From the NCBI GenBank assembly GCA_913063325.1, contig CAJXYE010000028.1:1-58686 (forward strand): a stretch of DNA of 58,686 nucleotides. The letters run 5' to 3'. Of the stretch, positions 1 through 9,309 are shown in pieces. The notes beneath the pieces are model-generated. The model did no database searches and was not told the origin of the DNA. It saw nothing but the letters and a program-made list of their open reading frames with translations. This stretch comes from an uncultured Colwellia sp. GTDB lineage: Bacteria; Pseudomonadota; Gammaproteobacteria; Enterobacterales; Alteromonadaceae. Position 1 is the stretch's first letter. The number at the start of each line of letters is the position of its first letter. Made by a program: the position numbers and the translations under genes.

Positions 1-142
1 AAGACATATATTTACTCCAATATCGACATACTGCTTATAATTACAGTATAGCAACACTTAAGTAAAACATAGCCAATCTGATTGGTATTATAAAAAAGGC
101 TCATTGGTTCTTCAATAATTTGTCTGTAGTTATTCTTTATGT

Positions 143-1153
143 TTAGCTCAATTCACCACGTAAACTTTTGTCCATTTGCTGGCACATTTCTTCATAACTT
201 AATTTTTTGCTGAGTAAGTAATGCAGTTTTGTTAACGTTGCCTCTAAGGTCATATCATGACCACTAATAACACCTGCTTCACTCAGTGCATTACCTGTGG
301 CGTATCCCGACATATTGACCGTACCTTTAATACACTGGCTACAGTTTACGACGATGATACCTTCTTCTTTCGCTTTTCTTAAACAAGCGAGTAATGCTTT
401 ATCTTGCGGTGCGTTGCCAACACCATAACTACGCAAAATAAGTGCTTTCACCGGCTGTTTTATGACATTTTCAATGACTTCACTACTGATGCCAGGGTAT
501 AGATGAACCACACCAATGGGCTGTGGCGTTATAGTTGAAAGCTCTAATGGATCAACGTCGTCAACTGTATTAGCCAAGGTGCCTGCGACTAGGTGGATAT
601 TAATACCCGCTTCAAGTAACACAGGCATATTGGGTGAATCAAATGCGTTGAAACCATCAGCATAGGCTTTGATACAACGGTTACCACGGTAGAGTTTGTT
701 ATTAAAAAATAAGCTCACTTCACTAATTGGATAATTTGCTGCAATGTATAAAGCATTTAGCACATTCACTTGTCCGTCTGAGCGAAGTTGACTCAATGGG
801 ATCTGTGAGCCGGTGACAATGACGGGTTTGCTTAAATTTTCGAACATGAATGATAATGCCGAGCTGGTATATGCCATGGTATCTGTGCCATGCAATACTA
901 CAAATCCGTCGTAGTCATCGTAGTTAGCTTTAATATCATCAGCAATACGCTGCCAATCACTTGGTGTCATGTTGGATGAATCAATTAATGGTTGATATTC
1001 ACTGATGGTAAAGTCAGGCATTTCACTGCGATGAAATTCAGGCAGGGCATTGATAGATTCTGTAAGATGACCTTTAGCAGGTACAAAACCTTGAGTACTT
1101 TGCATCATGCCAATAGTACCGCCAGTATAGGCGACGTAAATTTTTTTGTTCAT
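143..1153 (-). CDS. ansA: L-asparaginase I, cytoplasmic
   Basis: Hydrolyses L-asparagine to aspartate and ammonia in the cytoplasm. The N-terminus carries the family signature YVAYTGGTIGM with the first catalytic Thr. A second signature, HGTDTMAYT, lies about 90 residues further on and supplies the Thr-Asp pair, and KPVIVTGSQIP supplies the Lys. There is no signal peptide, which separates it from the periplasmic type II enzyme, and the length (336 aa) is close to E. coli AnsA. The frame is open to a TTG at 1177, but I chose the ATG at 1153 because the protein then begins MNKKIYVAYTGG, as in E. coli AnsA. It stands alone; no operon partner is visible. Confidence 0.95.
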   Translation of the reverse strand: MNKKIYVAYTGGTIGMMQSTQGFVPAKGHLTESINALPEFHRSEMPDFTISEYQPLIDSSNMTPSDWQRIADDIKANYDDYDGFVVLHGTDTMAYTSSALSFMFENLSKPVIVTGSQIPLSQLRSDGQVNVLNALYIAANYPISEVSLFFNNKLYRGNRCIKAYADGFNAFDSPNMPVLLEAGINIHLVAGTLANTVDDVDPLELSTITPQPIGVVHLYPGISSEVIENVIKQPVKALILRSYGVGNAPQDKALLACLRKAKEEGIIVVNCSQCIKGTVNMSGYATGNALSEAGVISGHDMTLEATLTKLHYLLSKKLSYEEMCQQMDKSLRGELS

Positions 1154-1272
1154 AGTTTGACTACTTATTTTATTCAATCGTGTTATTCAACCGTGTAAAT
1201 CAGCCATTGACGCTGGTAGTTAAAATCGATAATTGAAGTCGAAAGGTATTGGGTAATATTGATTAGCGTATT

Positions 1273-1345
1273 ATATACCCATTACACCGGAAGATGCAGG
1301 TTTCAGTTAGAATTTAAAGGCTTAAAGGCAAGGCCTTGATTGAAG
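1273..1345. repeat. Partial copy of a dispersed MITE-like repeat
   Basis: The stretch starting TATATACCCA, then ATGCAGG, TTCAG and GAATT, matches the left half of the full palindromic element at 53494-53600, and it ends near a shared GCCTTGAT. It lies in the 335-bp gap between ansA and sppA, which otherwise holds only the sppA terminator and no gene. Confidence 0.5.
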
Positions 1346-1400
1346 TGAAGATAGGATCTTTATCGTTAACATTTATTTCTGTTATAGCGCCGAGAATAAA

Positions 1401-1431
1401 AAAGGGGGAGTATTTTCATAACTCCCCCCTT
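1401..1431 (-). terminator. Rho-independent terminator of sppA
   Basis: A G/C-rich hairpin (GGGGGAGT paired with ACTCCCCC, 9-nt loop) is followed on the minus strand by a T-run (the A-run just left of the stem on the plus strand). It lies 58 bp beyond the sppA stop. Confidence 0.85.
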
Positions 1432-1488
1432 CAAGTAAACACTTGACCTTATTTGATAAGGTCGTAATCAAATGTTCTAAGCTGTGTG

Positions 1489-3399
1489 TTAGTTAGCGCT
1501 GCAGGCTACACATAAGGTATAACGTCCTTGTGGATCATTAAACTGTTCTATTTGACTTAATTGACTAGTCATCATATTAATGAACTGTGAAAGCGGTGCA
1601 CTCCGTGCTGAATTCGTCGCTAAATCAATCGTTATTTGCGCTTCACCTGGGGTGAAATAGCTAACGATACTTGCAGATTTACCTAATAATTGCTGCACTA
1701 TTTTATTACGTGAAGATTGTTCTTTTTCAATTAATAATGTGTCGTAGTGCTCTAATTTAGCTAAGTTTGCCGCAGCAACAACTGCGTCAGTCAAGTTACC
1801 TAGTTCGTCAACCAAACCAAGTTCTTTTGCTTTTTTACCTGACCAAACACGACCTTGAGCAATAGCATCCACTTCTTCTACCGTCATATTACGATTGCTC
1901 GCAACTAATTGAATAAATTCTTGATAGCCCCTGTTGATTGATAGTTGGAATAAATTAGCCATACCAGGAGTTAATTCTTGGGTTGGACCAAAACCGGCAA
2001 TATCAGTAGTACCAACACCATCAGTATGAATACCCATTTTGCTTAATGAATCTTCAAATGTCATCATCATGCCAAAAATACCAATCGAACCCGTAATGGT
2101 CGAAGGTGCTGCGTAGATTTTATCTGCGGGTGCTGAAATCCAGTAACCACCCGATGCGGCATATGTGCCCATTGAAGCAACAACCGGTTTACCTGCTTTT
2201 TTCAATAATTCAACTTCTTGGCGAATTATTTCTGAAGCATATGCACTTCCACCAGGGCTATCTACACGTAAAACAACCGCTTTTACATCATCATTGTTAC
2301 GTGCTTTTCGAAGTAATATCGCAGTAGAGTCACCGCCAATAGTACCCGGTTTTTGTGTTCCATCTAAAATGGTACCCTTAGCAACGATAATGGCAACTTT
2401 ATCACTAGCTACGTCAGTAAGTTCACCAGAGTCACCTAAAGGTGAACTGGTAGCAGCTATATAGTTTTTGTAACCAATGTGAGAGTAGCTGTCACCTTTT
2501 TTGTTCTTACCCACTAAATCAATAAGCTCAGTGCGCATTTCTTGGCGTGACTTTAATTGGTCAACCCAGTTATTGTTCAGCGCATATTTAGCAAAACTGC
2601 TTTCAGCGGCGCTAAACTTGGAGACTAAAGTATCGATGTTCTCATCAAAATTTTCGACGCCAAAACCGCGACGCTTAGCAACATCTTCTTTGTATTGCAT
2701 CCATAAGTCAGCTAACCAAAGTTTGTTGGCTTCTTTAGCGGCATCAGACATATCATCACGAATAAATGGTTCAACCGCTGATTTGAATGTACCAACACGG
2801 AAGATGTGTTGGTTAATTGATAATTTTTCTAATGCTGATTTGAAGTACATTTTATAACGGCCGTAACCGTCAAGTAACATAAACCCCTGTGGGTTTAACC
2901 AAATATCGTTGGCTGTACTGGCGAGGTAGTACTGGTCTTGTGAGAATTGGTCGCCCAGCGCAATAATTTGTTTACCAGAACTTTTAAAATCTTCTAAGGC
3001 AACGGCAATATCTTGCAACTTAGTTAAGCCAGCTTTATTCAAACCTTGTAGTTGTAAAACTAATATTGCTACCCGATCATCTTTTTTAGCTTTACCAATG
3101 ACATCAATAATATCACTCAATAAAACTTCTGGTTTATCTTCCTTTTGTTCCATTGCTTCGCTTAAAAAAGCTTCCATGGGGTCAACTTCACGTTTTTGTT
3201 CTACTACATCACCAACAAGGTTTAGTACTAGCGCTGTTTTTTTGGGTACTTGTATTTGCTCTTCACCACTTAAAAGCACACCGATAAAGGCGAACAAAAG
3301 TATAAAGAATACGAGATTAACCACAACAGAGCGAGTAAAGGTTAACGCGCGCCAAACTGAAGAAAATATCCGTTTTATAATGCCTGGATTGTTATTCAT
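1489..3399 (-). CDS. sppA: Signal peptide peptidase SppA, 67K type
   Basis: Membrane-bound Ser/Lys protease that digests signal peptides left after protein export. One N-terminal membrane segment (about residues 24-44) is followed by two tandem S49 peptidase domains, as expected of the long enterobacterial type; 636 aa is close to the E. coli size. The general-base Lys is in GTFKSAVEPF (about K206, first repeat), and the nucleophile Ser is in AASGGYWIS (about S416, second repeat), so both halves of the dyad are present. It is a single gene with its own terminator. Confidence 0.95.
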   Translation of the reverse strand: MNNNPGIIKRIFSSVWRALTFTRSVVVNLVFFILLFAFIGVLLSGEEQIQVPKKTALVLNLVGDVVEQKREVDPMEAFLSEAMEQKEDKPEVLLSDIIDVIGKAKKDDRVAILVLQLQGLNKAGLTKLQDIAVALEDFKSSGKQIIALGDQFSQDQYYLASTANDIWLNPQGFMLLDGYGRYKMYFKSALEKLSINQHIFRVGTFKSAVEPFIRDDMSDAAKEANKLWLADLWMQYKEDVAKRRGFGVENFDENIDTLVSKFSAAESSFAKYALNNNWVDQLKSRQEMRTELIDLVGKNKKGDSYSHIGYKNYIAATSSPLGDSGELTDVASDKVAIIVAKGTILDGTQKPGTIGGDSTAILLRKARNNDDVKAVVLRVDSPGGSAYASEIIRQEVELLKKAGKPVVASMGTYAASGGYWISAPADKIYAAPSTITGSIGIFGMMMTFEDSLSKMGIHTDGVGTTDIAGFGPTQELTPGMANLFQLSINRGYQEFIQLVASNRNMTVEEVDAIAQGRVWSGKKAKELGLVDELGNLTDAVVAAANLAKLEHYDTLLIEKEQSSRNKIVQQLLGKSASIVSYFTPGEAQITIDLATNSARSAPLSQFINMMTSQLSQIEQFNDPQGRYTLCVACSAN

Positions 3400-3626
3400 A
3401 TAATTATTATCTTAAAATAGGTTAGTTTAAAAATATCTCAATGCTGGGTATATACTACCTTAATACTTACCAGAACTTAACAAATGCACCGAGCTAGATT
3501 GTAAGTATTTATGGCAATGTGAACTAATATAGCCCTTTGGTTCGATAACTATCATAAAATGAAAGTCTTTCGGGGTTTTAACGTTCTTATTGTTAATCGA
3601 TCTATTACTTTTTATAAGACAAAACA

Positions 3627-4325
3627 ATGCAAATATTACAACATTATTACCAATGCTTTTTAAAGCAGCTTAAATACTTTGATGGCATACCCGCCTTGTT
3701 ATTAAGACTTTATCTCGCCCCCGTATTCATCATGGCAGGCTTTAGTAAAACCCAGTTGCTCAGTGACGATGTTTCTGGTTTTAGTGCGATATTTGCTGAT
3801 CCAAATATCATTGCTTGGTTTGGTAATAGTGACTGGGGCCTAGGCTTGCCATTCCCTGCGTTACTTGCCAACCTAGTTATTTTCGTTGAGTTTTTTGGAG
3901 GTTGGTTATTGCTAATTGGCGCATTAACACGCTTAATTAGTATCCCGCTCATGATTACCATGATTGTTGCTGCAACAAGTGTTCATGCTGATAACGGTTG
4001 GTTTGCAATTACGCCTACTAATAGCAATATTAGCGCAGCTAACGTTGCTACTTGGCTTGGTGTTGATAGCGCAGAGGCGAGTCTAGAAAATAGTAAACAA
4101 ACGGCCATTCGACTTGAAAGAATGCGCGAAATATTGAAAGAAAACGGCAATACCGACTGGCTTTATGAGAAGGGAAATATTGTGGTATTAAATAATGGTA
4201 TCGAGTTTTCGACAACCTACTTTATTATGTTACTCGCTTTATTCTTTATCGGTGCAGGGCGTTATACCAGCGTAGATCATTATATTGCCCAACGTTTTTT
4301 AGTCCGAGAACAGCGCTTTAGTTAA
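3627..4325 (+). CDS. DoxX-family membrane protein
   Basis: A 232-aa inner-membrane protein with about four hydrophobic segments (around residues 22-40, 70-90, 95-115 and 195-212). The N-terminal half has the DoxX look: LLRLYLAPVFIMAGFSK, then a GLPFPALLANLVIFVEFFGG helix pair. An unusual soluble insertion of about 70 residues separates the third and last helices. DoxX proteins are small quinone- or thiol-linked membrane proteins of mostly unknown role, and no specific substrate can be assigned. It is monocistronic and followed by a strong terminator. Confidence 0.75.
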   Translation: MQILQHYYQCFLKQLKYFDGIPALLLRLYLAPVFIMAGFSKTQLLSDDVSGFSAIFADPNIIAWFGNSDWGLGLPFPALLANLVIFVEFFGGWLLLIGALTRLISIPLMITMIVAATSVHADNGWFAITPTNSNISAANVATWLGVDSAEASLENSKQTAIRLERMREILKENGNTDWLYEKGNIVVLNNGIEFSTTYFIMLLALFFIGAGRYTSVDHYIAQRFLVREQRFS

Positions 4326-4371
4326 TATAATACCTACCATGTTAACTATATAATCATATAGACTTTGATTG

Positions 4372-4419
4372 AAAAAACCGCGATGAGTTATTTCTTTAAT
4401 TAACTCATCGCGGTTTTTT
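4372..4419. terminator. Bidirectional terminator between convergent genes
   Basis: A perfect 19-bp stem (AAAAAACCGCGATGAGTTA with its complement) around a 10-nt loop. A-tract and T-tract at the two ends let it stop transcription from both the DoxX gene and the EamA gene, which converge here. Confidence 0.95.
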
Positions 4420-4424
4420 ATTGT

Positions 4425-5321
4425 TTATCTATTAATTTCCTTGCGTCTATAGCTAGGCAATAAATGACCAAAATGATAAATACTTAGCCCTAATAGCACC
4501 ATAAAAGCGCCGATTAATAATTTATCAGTGATTGCTTCACCGTTTAATAATGCGCCTAAGGTTAAAGCGATCACCGGTGTAACTAAAGTAATTAGGGTGA
4601 CACTACTTGCTGATAGTTTTTGCAGTACGGTGAAATAAGCATAAAAGCCAATTAACGAACCAAAGATACCTAAATATACTGTTGCCCATATTGATTTTGC
4701 TTGCCATGTTTCCACAGGTAAGGTGCCATCTAAAACTAACCAACTGATTAAAAACATTGGCGTAGCAACACTTAACGCACCAACGGTTGTGGCTAAAGGG
4801 TGTATCGCTAATGGAACACTTTTCACTAATACTCCGCTTAAACTAAAGAAGAACACAGCCAACAAGATGAATATGATGCCATAAATCCCATCATGCGCTA
4901 AGGTGAAATTATCAGAGCAAACAACGGCTAATCCAATGAGGGATATGACCATAGAGAATTTACGAATATTACTGATACTCGGCTCAGCTAAAATCTGCTT
5001 CGCTAATATGGCTGAAATAACCGGTGACAAGCCAAAGACCAATGAAATAATGCCAGAAGATAAATACTGTGCTGCAAGATAAGAACACAACATACCGCCA
5101 AAAATACCTGCTGCAGAATAAGTATATAATTTTATTGCTTGCTTGTGCCATGGTAGATCAATTCGATTAGCCTTTATGAGTAACGCACCTAATATTAAGG
5201 CGATAAGCATGCGTAATAATACCGCTAAACTCGGACTAATTGACTCACTACTCCATACAATACCCAGTGGGGTGGTAGACCAAATTAATAGTACCGCCAA
5301 GTAGGCAATTGACACTGACAT
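4425..5321 (-). CDS. EamA/DMT-family transporter
   Basis: A 298-aa inner-membrane protein with about ten hydrophobic helices in two homologous halves, the usual layout of EamA (drug/metabolite) transporters. The start is typical: an AAGGAG Shine-Dalgarno precedes the ATG. These proteins export amino acids or other small metabolites, but sequence alone does not give the substrate. It is monocistronic and converges on the DoxX gene across a shared terminator. Confidence 0.85.
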   Translation of the reverse strand: MSVSIAYLAVLLIWSTTPLGIVWSSESISPSLAVLLRMLIALILGALLIKANRIDLPWHKQAIKLYTYSAAGIFGGMLCSYLAAQYLSSGIISLVFGLSPVISAILAKQILAEPSISNIRKFSMVISLIGLAVVCSDNFTLAHDGIYGIIFILLAVFFFSLSGVLVKSVPLAIHPLATTVGALSVATPMFLISWLVLDGTLPVETWQAKSIWATVYLGIFGSLIGFYAYFTVLQKLSASSVTLITLVTPVIALTLGALLNGEAITDKLLIGAFMVLLGLSIYHFGHLLPSYRRKEINR

Positions 5322-5433
5322 TTTTACTCTCCTTTATTTGCTTAATTGCAGTTTTTTGAATTTTATTATAAATAAAAACACGCTAGGGCTTAGGCAGAAA
5401 AGTTGCGGTAATTTGAAGGGGTAAAAACAAAAA

Positions 5434-5461
5434 AAGCCGCAAGAAGTGATTTCTGCGGCTT
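5434..5461 (-). terminator. Hairpin with A-tract, possible minus-strand terminator
   Basis: AAGCCGCA pairs with TGCGGCTT around a 12-nt loop, and the plus-strand A-run on its left would be a U-run in a minus-strand transcript. No minus-strand gene lies upstream of it, so it may be a relic or belong to an unseen RNA. It sits in the 529-bp gap 5322-5850. Confidence 0.5.
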
Positions 5462-5549
5462 AAGAGTGAACTAGATAAATAACTGGTTATAAATAGTGTT
5501 CTCAATACTCCGCATAGTTTAGCCAAATATAATTATTCAGGCTCTTAAC

Positions 5550-5720
5550 TTGCCACAGTCGATTGACCATAAGCAGACAGCTTATAGCTACCGCATTAGG
5601 GGTTCGATTGTTGATCATGGCAGTGAAGTTGCTTTGCATTGTGTTGCTTGTTACCCAGATTATTGTTTACAGTTAATTACGATTGATAGTGGCGGTTGCT
5701 CGAAATTAAGTCAAGCATAA
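5550..5720 (+). CDS. Possible small Cys-rich protein with TTG start
   Basis: Too short to be obvious. A TTG at 5550 is preceded by CAGG 8 nt upstream and opens a frame of 56 codons ending at TAA 5718-5720; the frame is open back to 5523. The translation looks protein-like rather than random: it contains GSIVDHGSEVALH followed by CVACYPDYCLQL, with four cysteines in all. I do not recognise the family. It could be an intact small gene or the 3' remnant of a longer one. The minus strand here carries nothing. Confidence 0.4.
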   Translation: MPQSIDHKQTAYSYRIRGSIVDHGSEVALHCVACYPDYCLQLITIDSGGCSKLSQA

Positions 5721-5850
5721 ATAAGGATTTAATGGTAATAAGATTATTTAGTCTATTCACAAAAAATTAGTGAGTAATTAACTAGATAAACGTGCACAAC
5801 AACAAACTAACAGATAAACTTCTATGATAACCACTTGTTAGAGGCATTGT

Positions 5851-6447
5851 ATGAAAGCTATTGAATTATTACTACAAAGACAATCTACTCCCGTACTAAC
5901 GGAACCGGCTCCTTCAGATACAGACTTAACCACTTTGCTAGCTGCGGGTATGCGCGTACCTGATCATGCAGGTTTAAAACCTTGGCATTTCCATGTTATT
6001 TCAGGACAAGGATTACAGCGTTTAAGTGATCTATACGTTGAAGCGACAACCAATGACATGGCGATTAAAGCTGGACTAATCGAAGGCACAAGTATAGATG
6101 AACATGCCTCAATTGAGAAAATGGCTAAAGTAGCAAAAATGCCTTTTAGGGCACCAATGATTATTGTTATTTCAACCAAGTATATTGAGCATAATAAAGT
6201 GCCACAACAAGAACAATTAGTTGCTACAGGCTGTTGTGCGCATGCCATGCAAATGGCAGCTTTTTCTTTAGGGTATGGCGCTATGTGGCGTACCGGCGAT
6301 TTAGCTTACAATGAAACGGTAAAGCAGGGTTTAGGTTTAGAGGAGGGTAATGATATTGCCGGATTCTTGTATATAGGCACACCAACAAAAGCTCCGCATA
6401 TTAAGCCAGCTAAAAGTTACCAAGATAAAGTCACATACTGGGAGTAG
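5851..6447 (+). CDS. Nitroreductase-family protein (YdjA-like)
   Basis: A 198-aa FMN-dependent oxidoreductase of the single-domain nitroreductase family. It starts with the family pattern AIELLLQRQSTPVL (usually R-x-S) and contains MRVPDHAGLKPWHFHVI, a match to the FMN-binding N-terminal motif of YdjA-type enzymes. The C-terminal half has GYGAMWRTGD and the closing GFLYIGTP. Length matches E. coli YdjA (183 aa). An AGAGG Shine-Dalgarno sits 6 nt before the ATG. The natural substrate is unknown. It is followed after 6 nt by the lipoprotein gene, so the two are probably co-transcribed. Confidence 0.85.
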   Translation: MKAIELLLQRQSTPVLTEPAPSDTDLTTLLAAGMRVPDHAGLKPWHFHVISGQGLQRLSDLYVEATTNDMAIKAGLIEGTSIDEHASIEKMAKVAKMPFRAPMIIVISTKYIEHNKVPQQEQLVATGCCAHAMQMAAFSLGYGAMWRTGDLAYNETVKQGLGLEEGNDIAGFLYIGTPTKAPHIKPAKSYQDKVTYWE

Positions 6448-6453
6448 AGAAAA

Positions 6454-6966
6454 TTGCATAGGCGATTATTATTATCTTTATTACTAACGTTATTATTAAG
6501 CAGTTGTGTTGTAACAAATTCAGCAAAAAGCAATGTAAGTGTGGCTATGGCAGTAGAGGAATACTTTAGTGTTTATTCGAAAAGGAATGACTTTGAGCGT
6601 TTTATGTCTTTTTATGCTGAAGATGCAGCATTTGAAGATATTGTCTACGGTAATACCTTTAAAAATAAAATACAGATAAAAGAATTTTTAAATTGGAATA
6701 AAGGCAAGTTTGAATTGCCAAACGGAACGAGAGCACTTACCGTTACTAAACAAGTTATCGACAATAATATTGCGGTCACAGAAGGCTACTTCCATCAGTT
6801 TAGTTACAATGGTGAGAAATTAGGGCCGTGGTTGTTTGTCATTATTCAAGAATTTAATGAAAATAAGAAAATCATTAGCCAGACTGATTGGATTAACTAT
6901 ACTCCAAGAAAGAACTTTTTTGGCGGAAAAAATATGAATGCTACAATTTTGGAGCAGTCATTGTAG
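6454..6966 (+). CDS. Small lipoprotein with SnoaL/NTF2-like domain
   Basis: A 170-aa protein starting at TTG, with GGAG 9 nt upstream inside the stop of the preceding gene. Residues 2-18 form a lipoprotein signal (RRLLLSLLLTLLLSSC) with a clear lipobox Cys. The rest fits the cone-shaped NTF2/SnoaL fold: a helix with VEEYFSVYSKRNDFERFMSFYAEDA, then beta strands such as VTEGYFHQFSY and LFVIIQEFNE. It probably binds a small ligand at the membrane; function unknown. The spacing suggests an operon with the nitroreductase. Confidence 0.7.
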   Translation: MHRRLLLSLLLTLLLSSCVVTNSAKSNVSVAMAVEEYFSVYSKRNDFERFMSFYAEDAAFEDIVYGNTFKNKIQIKEFLNWNKGKFELPNGTRALTVTKQVIDNNIAVTEGYFHQFSYNGEKLGPWLFVIIQEFNENKKIISQTDWINYTPRKNFFGGKNMNATILEQSL

Positions 6967-7016
6967 ACCCGTTTCATGACAGCTTGCTATTTGATAAGCT
7001 TAAAATTTAAGGCTAT

Positions 7017-7045
7017 AAAAAAGGCGACCTAGGTCGCCTTTATTT
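7017..7045. terminator. Bidirectional terminator
   Basis: A perfect 20-bp palindrome (AAGGCGACCTAGGTCGCCTT) with an A-run on its left and a T-rich tract on its right lies between the convergent lipoprotein and asnS genes. Confidence 0.9.
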
Positions 7046-7076
7046 TATTCTAAATGTAATTACTTAGAACTAATAC

Positions 7077-8477
7077 TTAGAACGCAGCGTTGTTAGGCGT
7101 TCTTGGGAATGGTATTACGTCACGAACGTTTTGCATACCAGTGGCATACGCAACTAAACGCTCAAAACCTAAACCAAAACCTGAATGAGGAACAGTACCG
7201 TAACGACGTAAATCCCTATACCAACCGTAATCAGCAATATCTAAGCCCATTTCTTCTAAACGGCTATCTAATACATCAAGACGTTCTTCACGTTGGCTAC
7301 CACCAATGATTTCGCCGATACCTGGTGCTAAAATATCCATAGCAGCAACCGTTTTACCGTCATCATTTAAGCGCATGTAGAAAGATTTAATATCTTTCGG
7401 GTAATTTTGTAAAACTACAGGGCCGTTAAAGTGCTCTTCAGCTAAGTAACGTTCGTGCTCTGAGTTTAAATCTACGCCCCATGCAACTGGGTTTTCAAAT
7501 TTCTTGCCACAGTTTTCTAAGATAGTAATCGCATCGGTGTAATCAAGACGAACAAAATCGGTATTGATTACCGAGTTTAAACGGTCAAGAACAGTCTTAT
7601 CTACACGTTGCTGGAAGAAGGCCATATCATCAGCACGTTCTTCTAAAACAGCTTTAAAGACGTATTTAAGCATTTCTTCGGCTAAGTCAGCAGCATCTGA
7701 TAAATCAGCAAAAGCGATTTCAGGTTCAACCATCCAAAATTCAGCTAAGTGACGGGTAGTATTAGAATTTTCTGCTCTAAATGTAGGGCCAAAAGTATAA
7801 ACTTTTGATAACGCGTTACAATAAGTCTCTACGTTTAATTGGCCAGATACCGTTAAAAAGGTCTCTTTACCAAAGAAGTCTTTGTTGTAGTCAACTTTAC
7901 CTTCGTCGTTACGTGGTAAGTTTTCCATATCTAAAGTACTTACACGGAACATCTCACCAGCACCTTCACAATCACTACCTGTGATAAGTGGTGTGCTGAT
8001 CCAGAAATATCCTTTGCTATGCAAGAATCGGTGAACAGCCTGCGCTAAACAGTTACGTACACGAGTTACTGCGCCGCCAATGTTAGTACGTGGACGCAAA
8101 TGTGCTTGCTCACGTAAGAATTCAATACTATGACGTTTTGCTGCCATAGGGTAAGTATCAGGGTCTTCAACAAAACCAAGCACTTCAACAGATGTTGCTT
8201 GGATTTCAAAGGCCTGACCTTTACCAGGAGATTCAACTAAAATGCCGGTAACTTTCACTGAGCAGCCAGTGGTTAATTTAAGAACGTCATTTTCATAATT
8301 GTCGAGTTCATTAGGCACAATGGCTTGTATAGCGTCAAAACATGAACCGTCATGTAGTGCTAAAAATGAAATACCCGCTTTTGAATCGCGACGAGTTCTA
8401 ATCCAACCGTGTACTGTAATGCTCTCATCAACAGGAAACTTTCCCGCTAATACATCAGTAATTGCTATAACCGACAT
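7077..8477 (-). CDS. asnS: Asparaginyl-tRNA synthetase
   Basis: Class IIb aminoacyl-tRNA synthetase charging tRNA-Asn. The N-terminal OB-fold anticodon-binding domain (about residues 15-105) includes [24 protein letters not shown]. The catalytic domain has motif 2 ([22 protein letters not shown]) and motif 3 ([10 protein letters not shown]) near the C-terminus. The 466-aa length is exactly that expected of E. coli AsnS, and the protein ends in [15 protein letters not shown], a typical AsnS tail. Essential housekeeping gene, monocistronic. Confidence 0.98.
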   Translation of the reverse strand: MSVIAITDVLAGKFPVDESITVHGWIRTRRDSKAGISFLALHDGSCFDAIQAIVPNELDNYENDVLKLTTGCSVKVTGILVESPGKGQAFEIQATSVEVLGFVEDPDTYPMAAKRHSIEFLREQAHLRPRTNIGGAVTRVRNCLAQAVHRFLHSKGYFWISTPLITGSDCEGAGEMFRVSTLDMENLPRNDEGKVDYNKDFFGKETFLTVSGQLNVETYCNALSKVYTFGPTFRAENSNTTRHLAEFWMVEPEIAFADLSDAADLAEEMLKYVFKAVLEERADDMAFFQQRVDKTVLDRLNSVINTDFVRLDYTDAITILENCGKKFENPVAWGVDLNSEHERYLAEEHFNGPVVLQNYPKDIKSFYMRLNDDGKTVAAMDILAPGIGEIIGGSQREERLDVLDSRLEEMGLDIADYGWYRDLRRYGTVPHSGFGLGFERLVAYATGMQNVRDVIPFPRTPNNAAF

Positions 8478-8620
8478 TTAATGACCTCTTATTCTTATGA
8501 AATTGAGTAATATGTGCTTAATACCAAAAAGAGCATACGAGAGTAGGCAAATTGGTATTATGCTAAAAATGGGGTGATATGTTACCGTGACAAGGCGTAA
8601 ATGCAATGCTTAATTGCACT

Positions 8621-8828
8621 GAACATTAACAAATAGTGCCTGTAGGTAATAAAAAGGGGTAAATATTTTAAAAACAGCTGTGCAGATGGGAAAAAATGCA
8701 ATGAACAGTACCAAATCTCGCATCGAACAATAACCAATAGTGCCTGTGGGTAATAAAAAGGTGTAACTATTTTAAAAACAACAGTTCAGATGGGCAAAAG
8801 TGCAATGAACAATACCAAATAGTCTCTA
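8621..8828. repeat. Tandem duplication, about 104-bp period
   Basis: Two imperfect direct copies lie in the 356-bp gap between asnS and the next gene. Each carries AATAGTGCCTGT, GGTAATAAAAAGG, a TATTTTAAAAACA tract, CAGATGGG and TGCAATGAACA. Corresponding bases (T8634 and T8738) are 104 bp apart. A third partial GAACATTAACAAAT precedes the first copy. The array ends just before the start of the small membrane protein, so it may duplicate its upstream control region. Confidence 0.75.
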
Positions 8829-8848
8829 AATGGATGGAATTAATGGTA

Positions 8849-9238
8849 ATGACGGCTAAAAGAGTAAGGAAAACCAAAGAAGAGCTTGGAAAAGAACGTC
8901 GGAAAATGACCGACGTTTGGAGTAGTGCAAAAATTGTCATTACAATATTAAGCTGGTTACTATTCCTTGTAGCACTAATCATGTCTTATTATGCGGTACC
9001 AGAAAAAGACTATGGCGTATTACGTTACTACGACATTGAGATCCGTCAGTTTTGGTTAACGCCGTTAACGGGGTATCTTTACATAATGATTTGGCTGAGT
9101 GCGCTAGGTAGTTATTTTGCTTTAATGATTGATAAGTATCGTAGTCGCAGGCGTATTGATAATCCGCATTTTAATTTATGGTTTTTACTTAGTATTAACC
9201 TTTTTTGGCTAGTATATATATTACTAAAAGCACAGTAA
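8849..9238 (+). CDS. Small integral membrane protein, unknown
   Basis: About 129 aa. A strongly basic N-terminus (AKRVRKTKEELGKERRK) precedes three hydrophobic helices (about residues 27-47, 74-92 and 108-124), giving a cytoplasmic N-terminus by the positive-inside rule. In-frame ATGs also exist at 8834 and 8843; I chose 8849 because GGATGGA lies at proper distance before it. I do not recognise the family. It stands alone after a duplicated 104-bp element and converges on bioA. Confidence 0.65.
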   Translation: MTAKRVRKTKEELGKERRKMTDVWSSAKIVITILSWLLFLVALIMSYYAVPEKDYGVLRYYDIEIRQFWLTPLTGYLYIMIWLSALGSYFALMIDKYRSRRRIDNPHFNLWFLLSINLFWLVYILLKAQ

Positions 9239-9309
9239 GCAATGGTTAAAATCCTCTTGAGAAGGATGATAGTCTTTACTTGCTGGCTTAAATAATTAAC
9301 TTACTGCTT

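Noticed and set aside
1489..3399. Three plus-strand frames over sppA
   Set aside because: All are antisense shadows of a well-supported gene.
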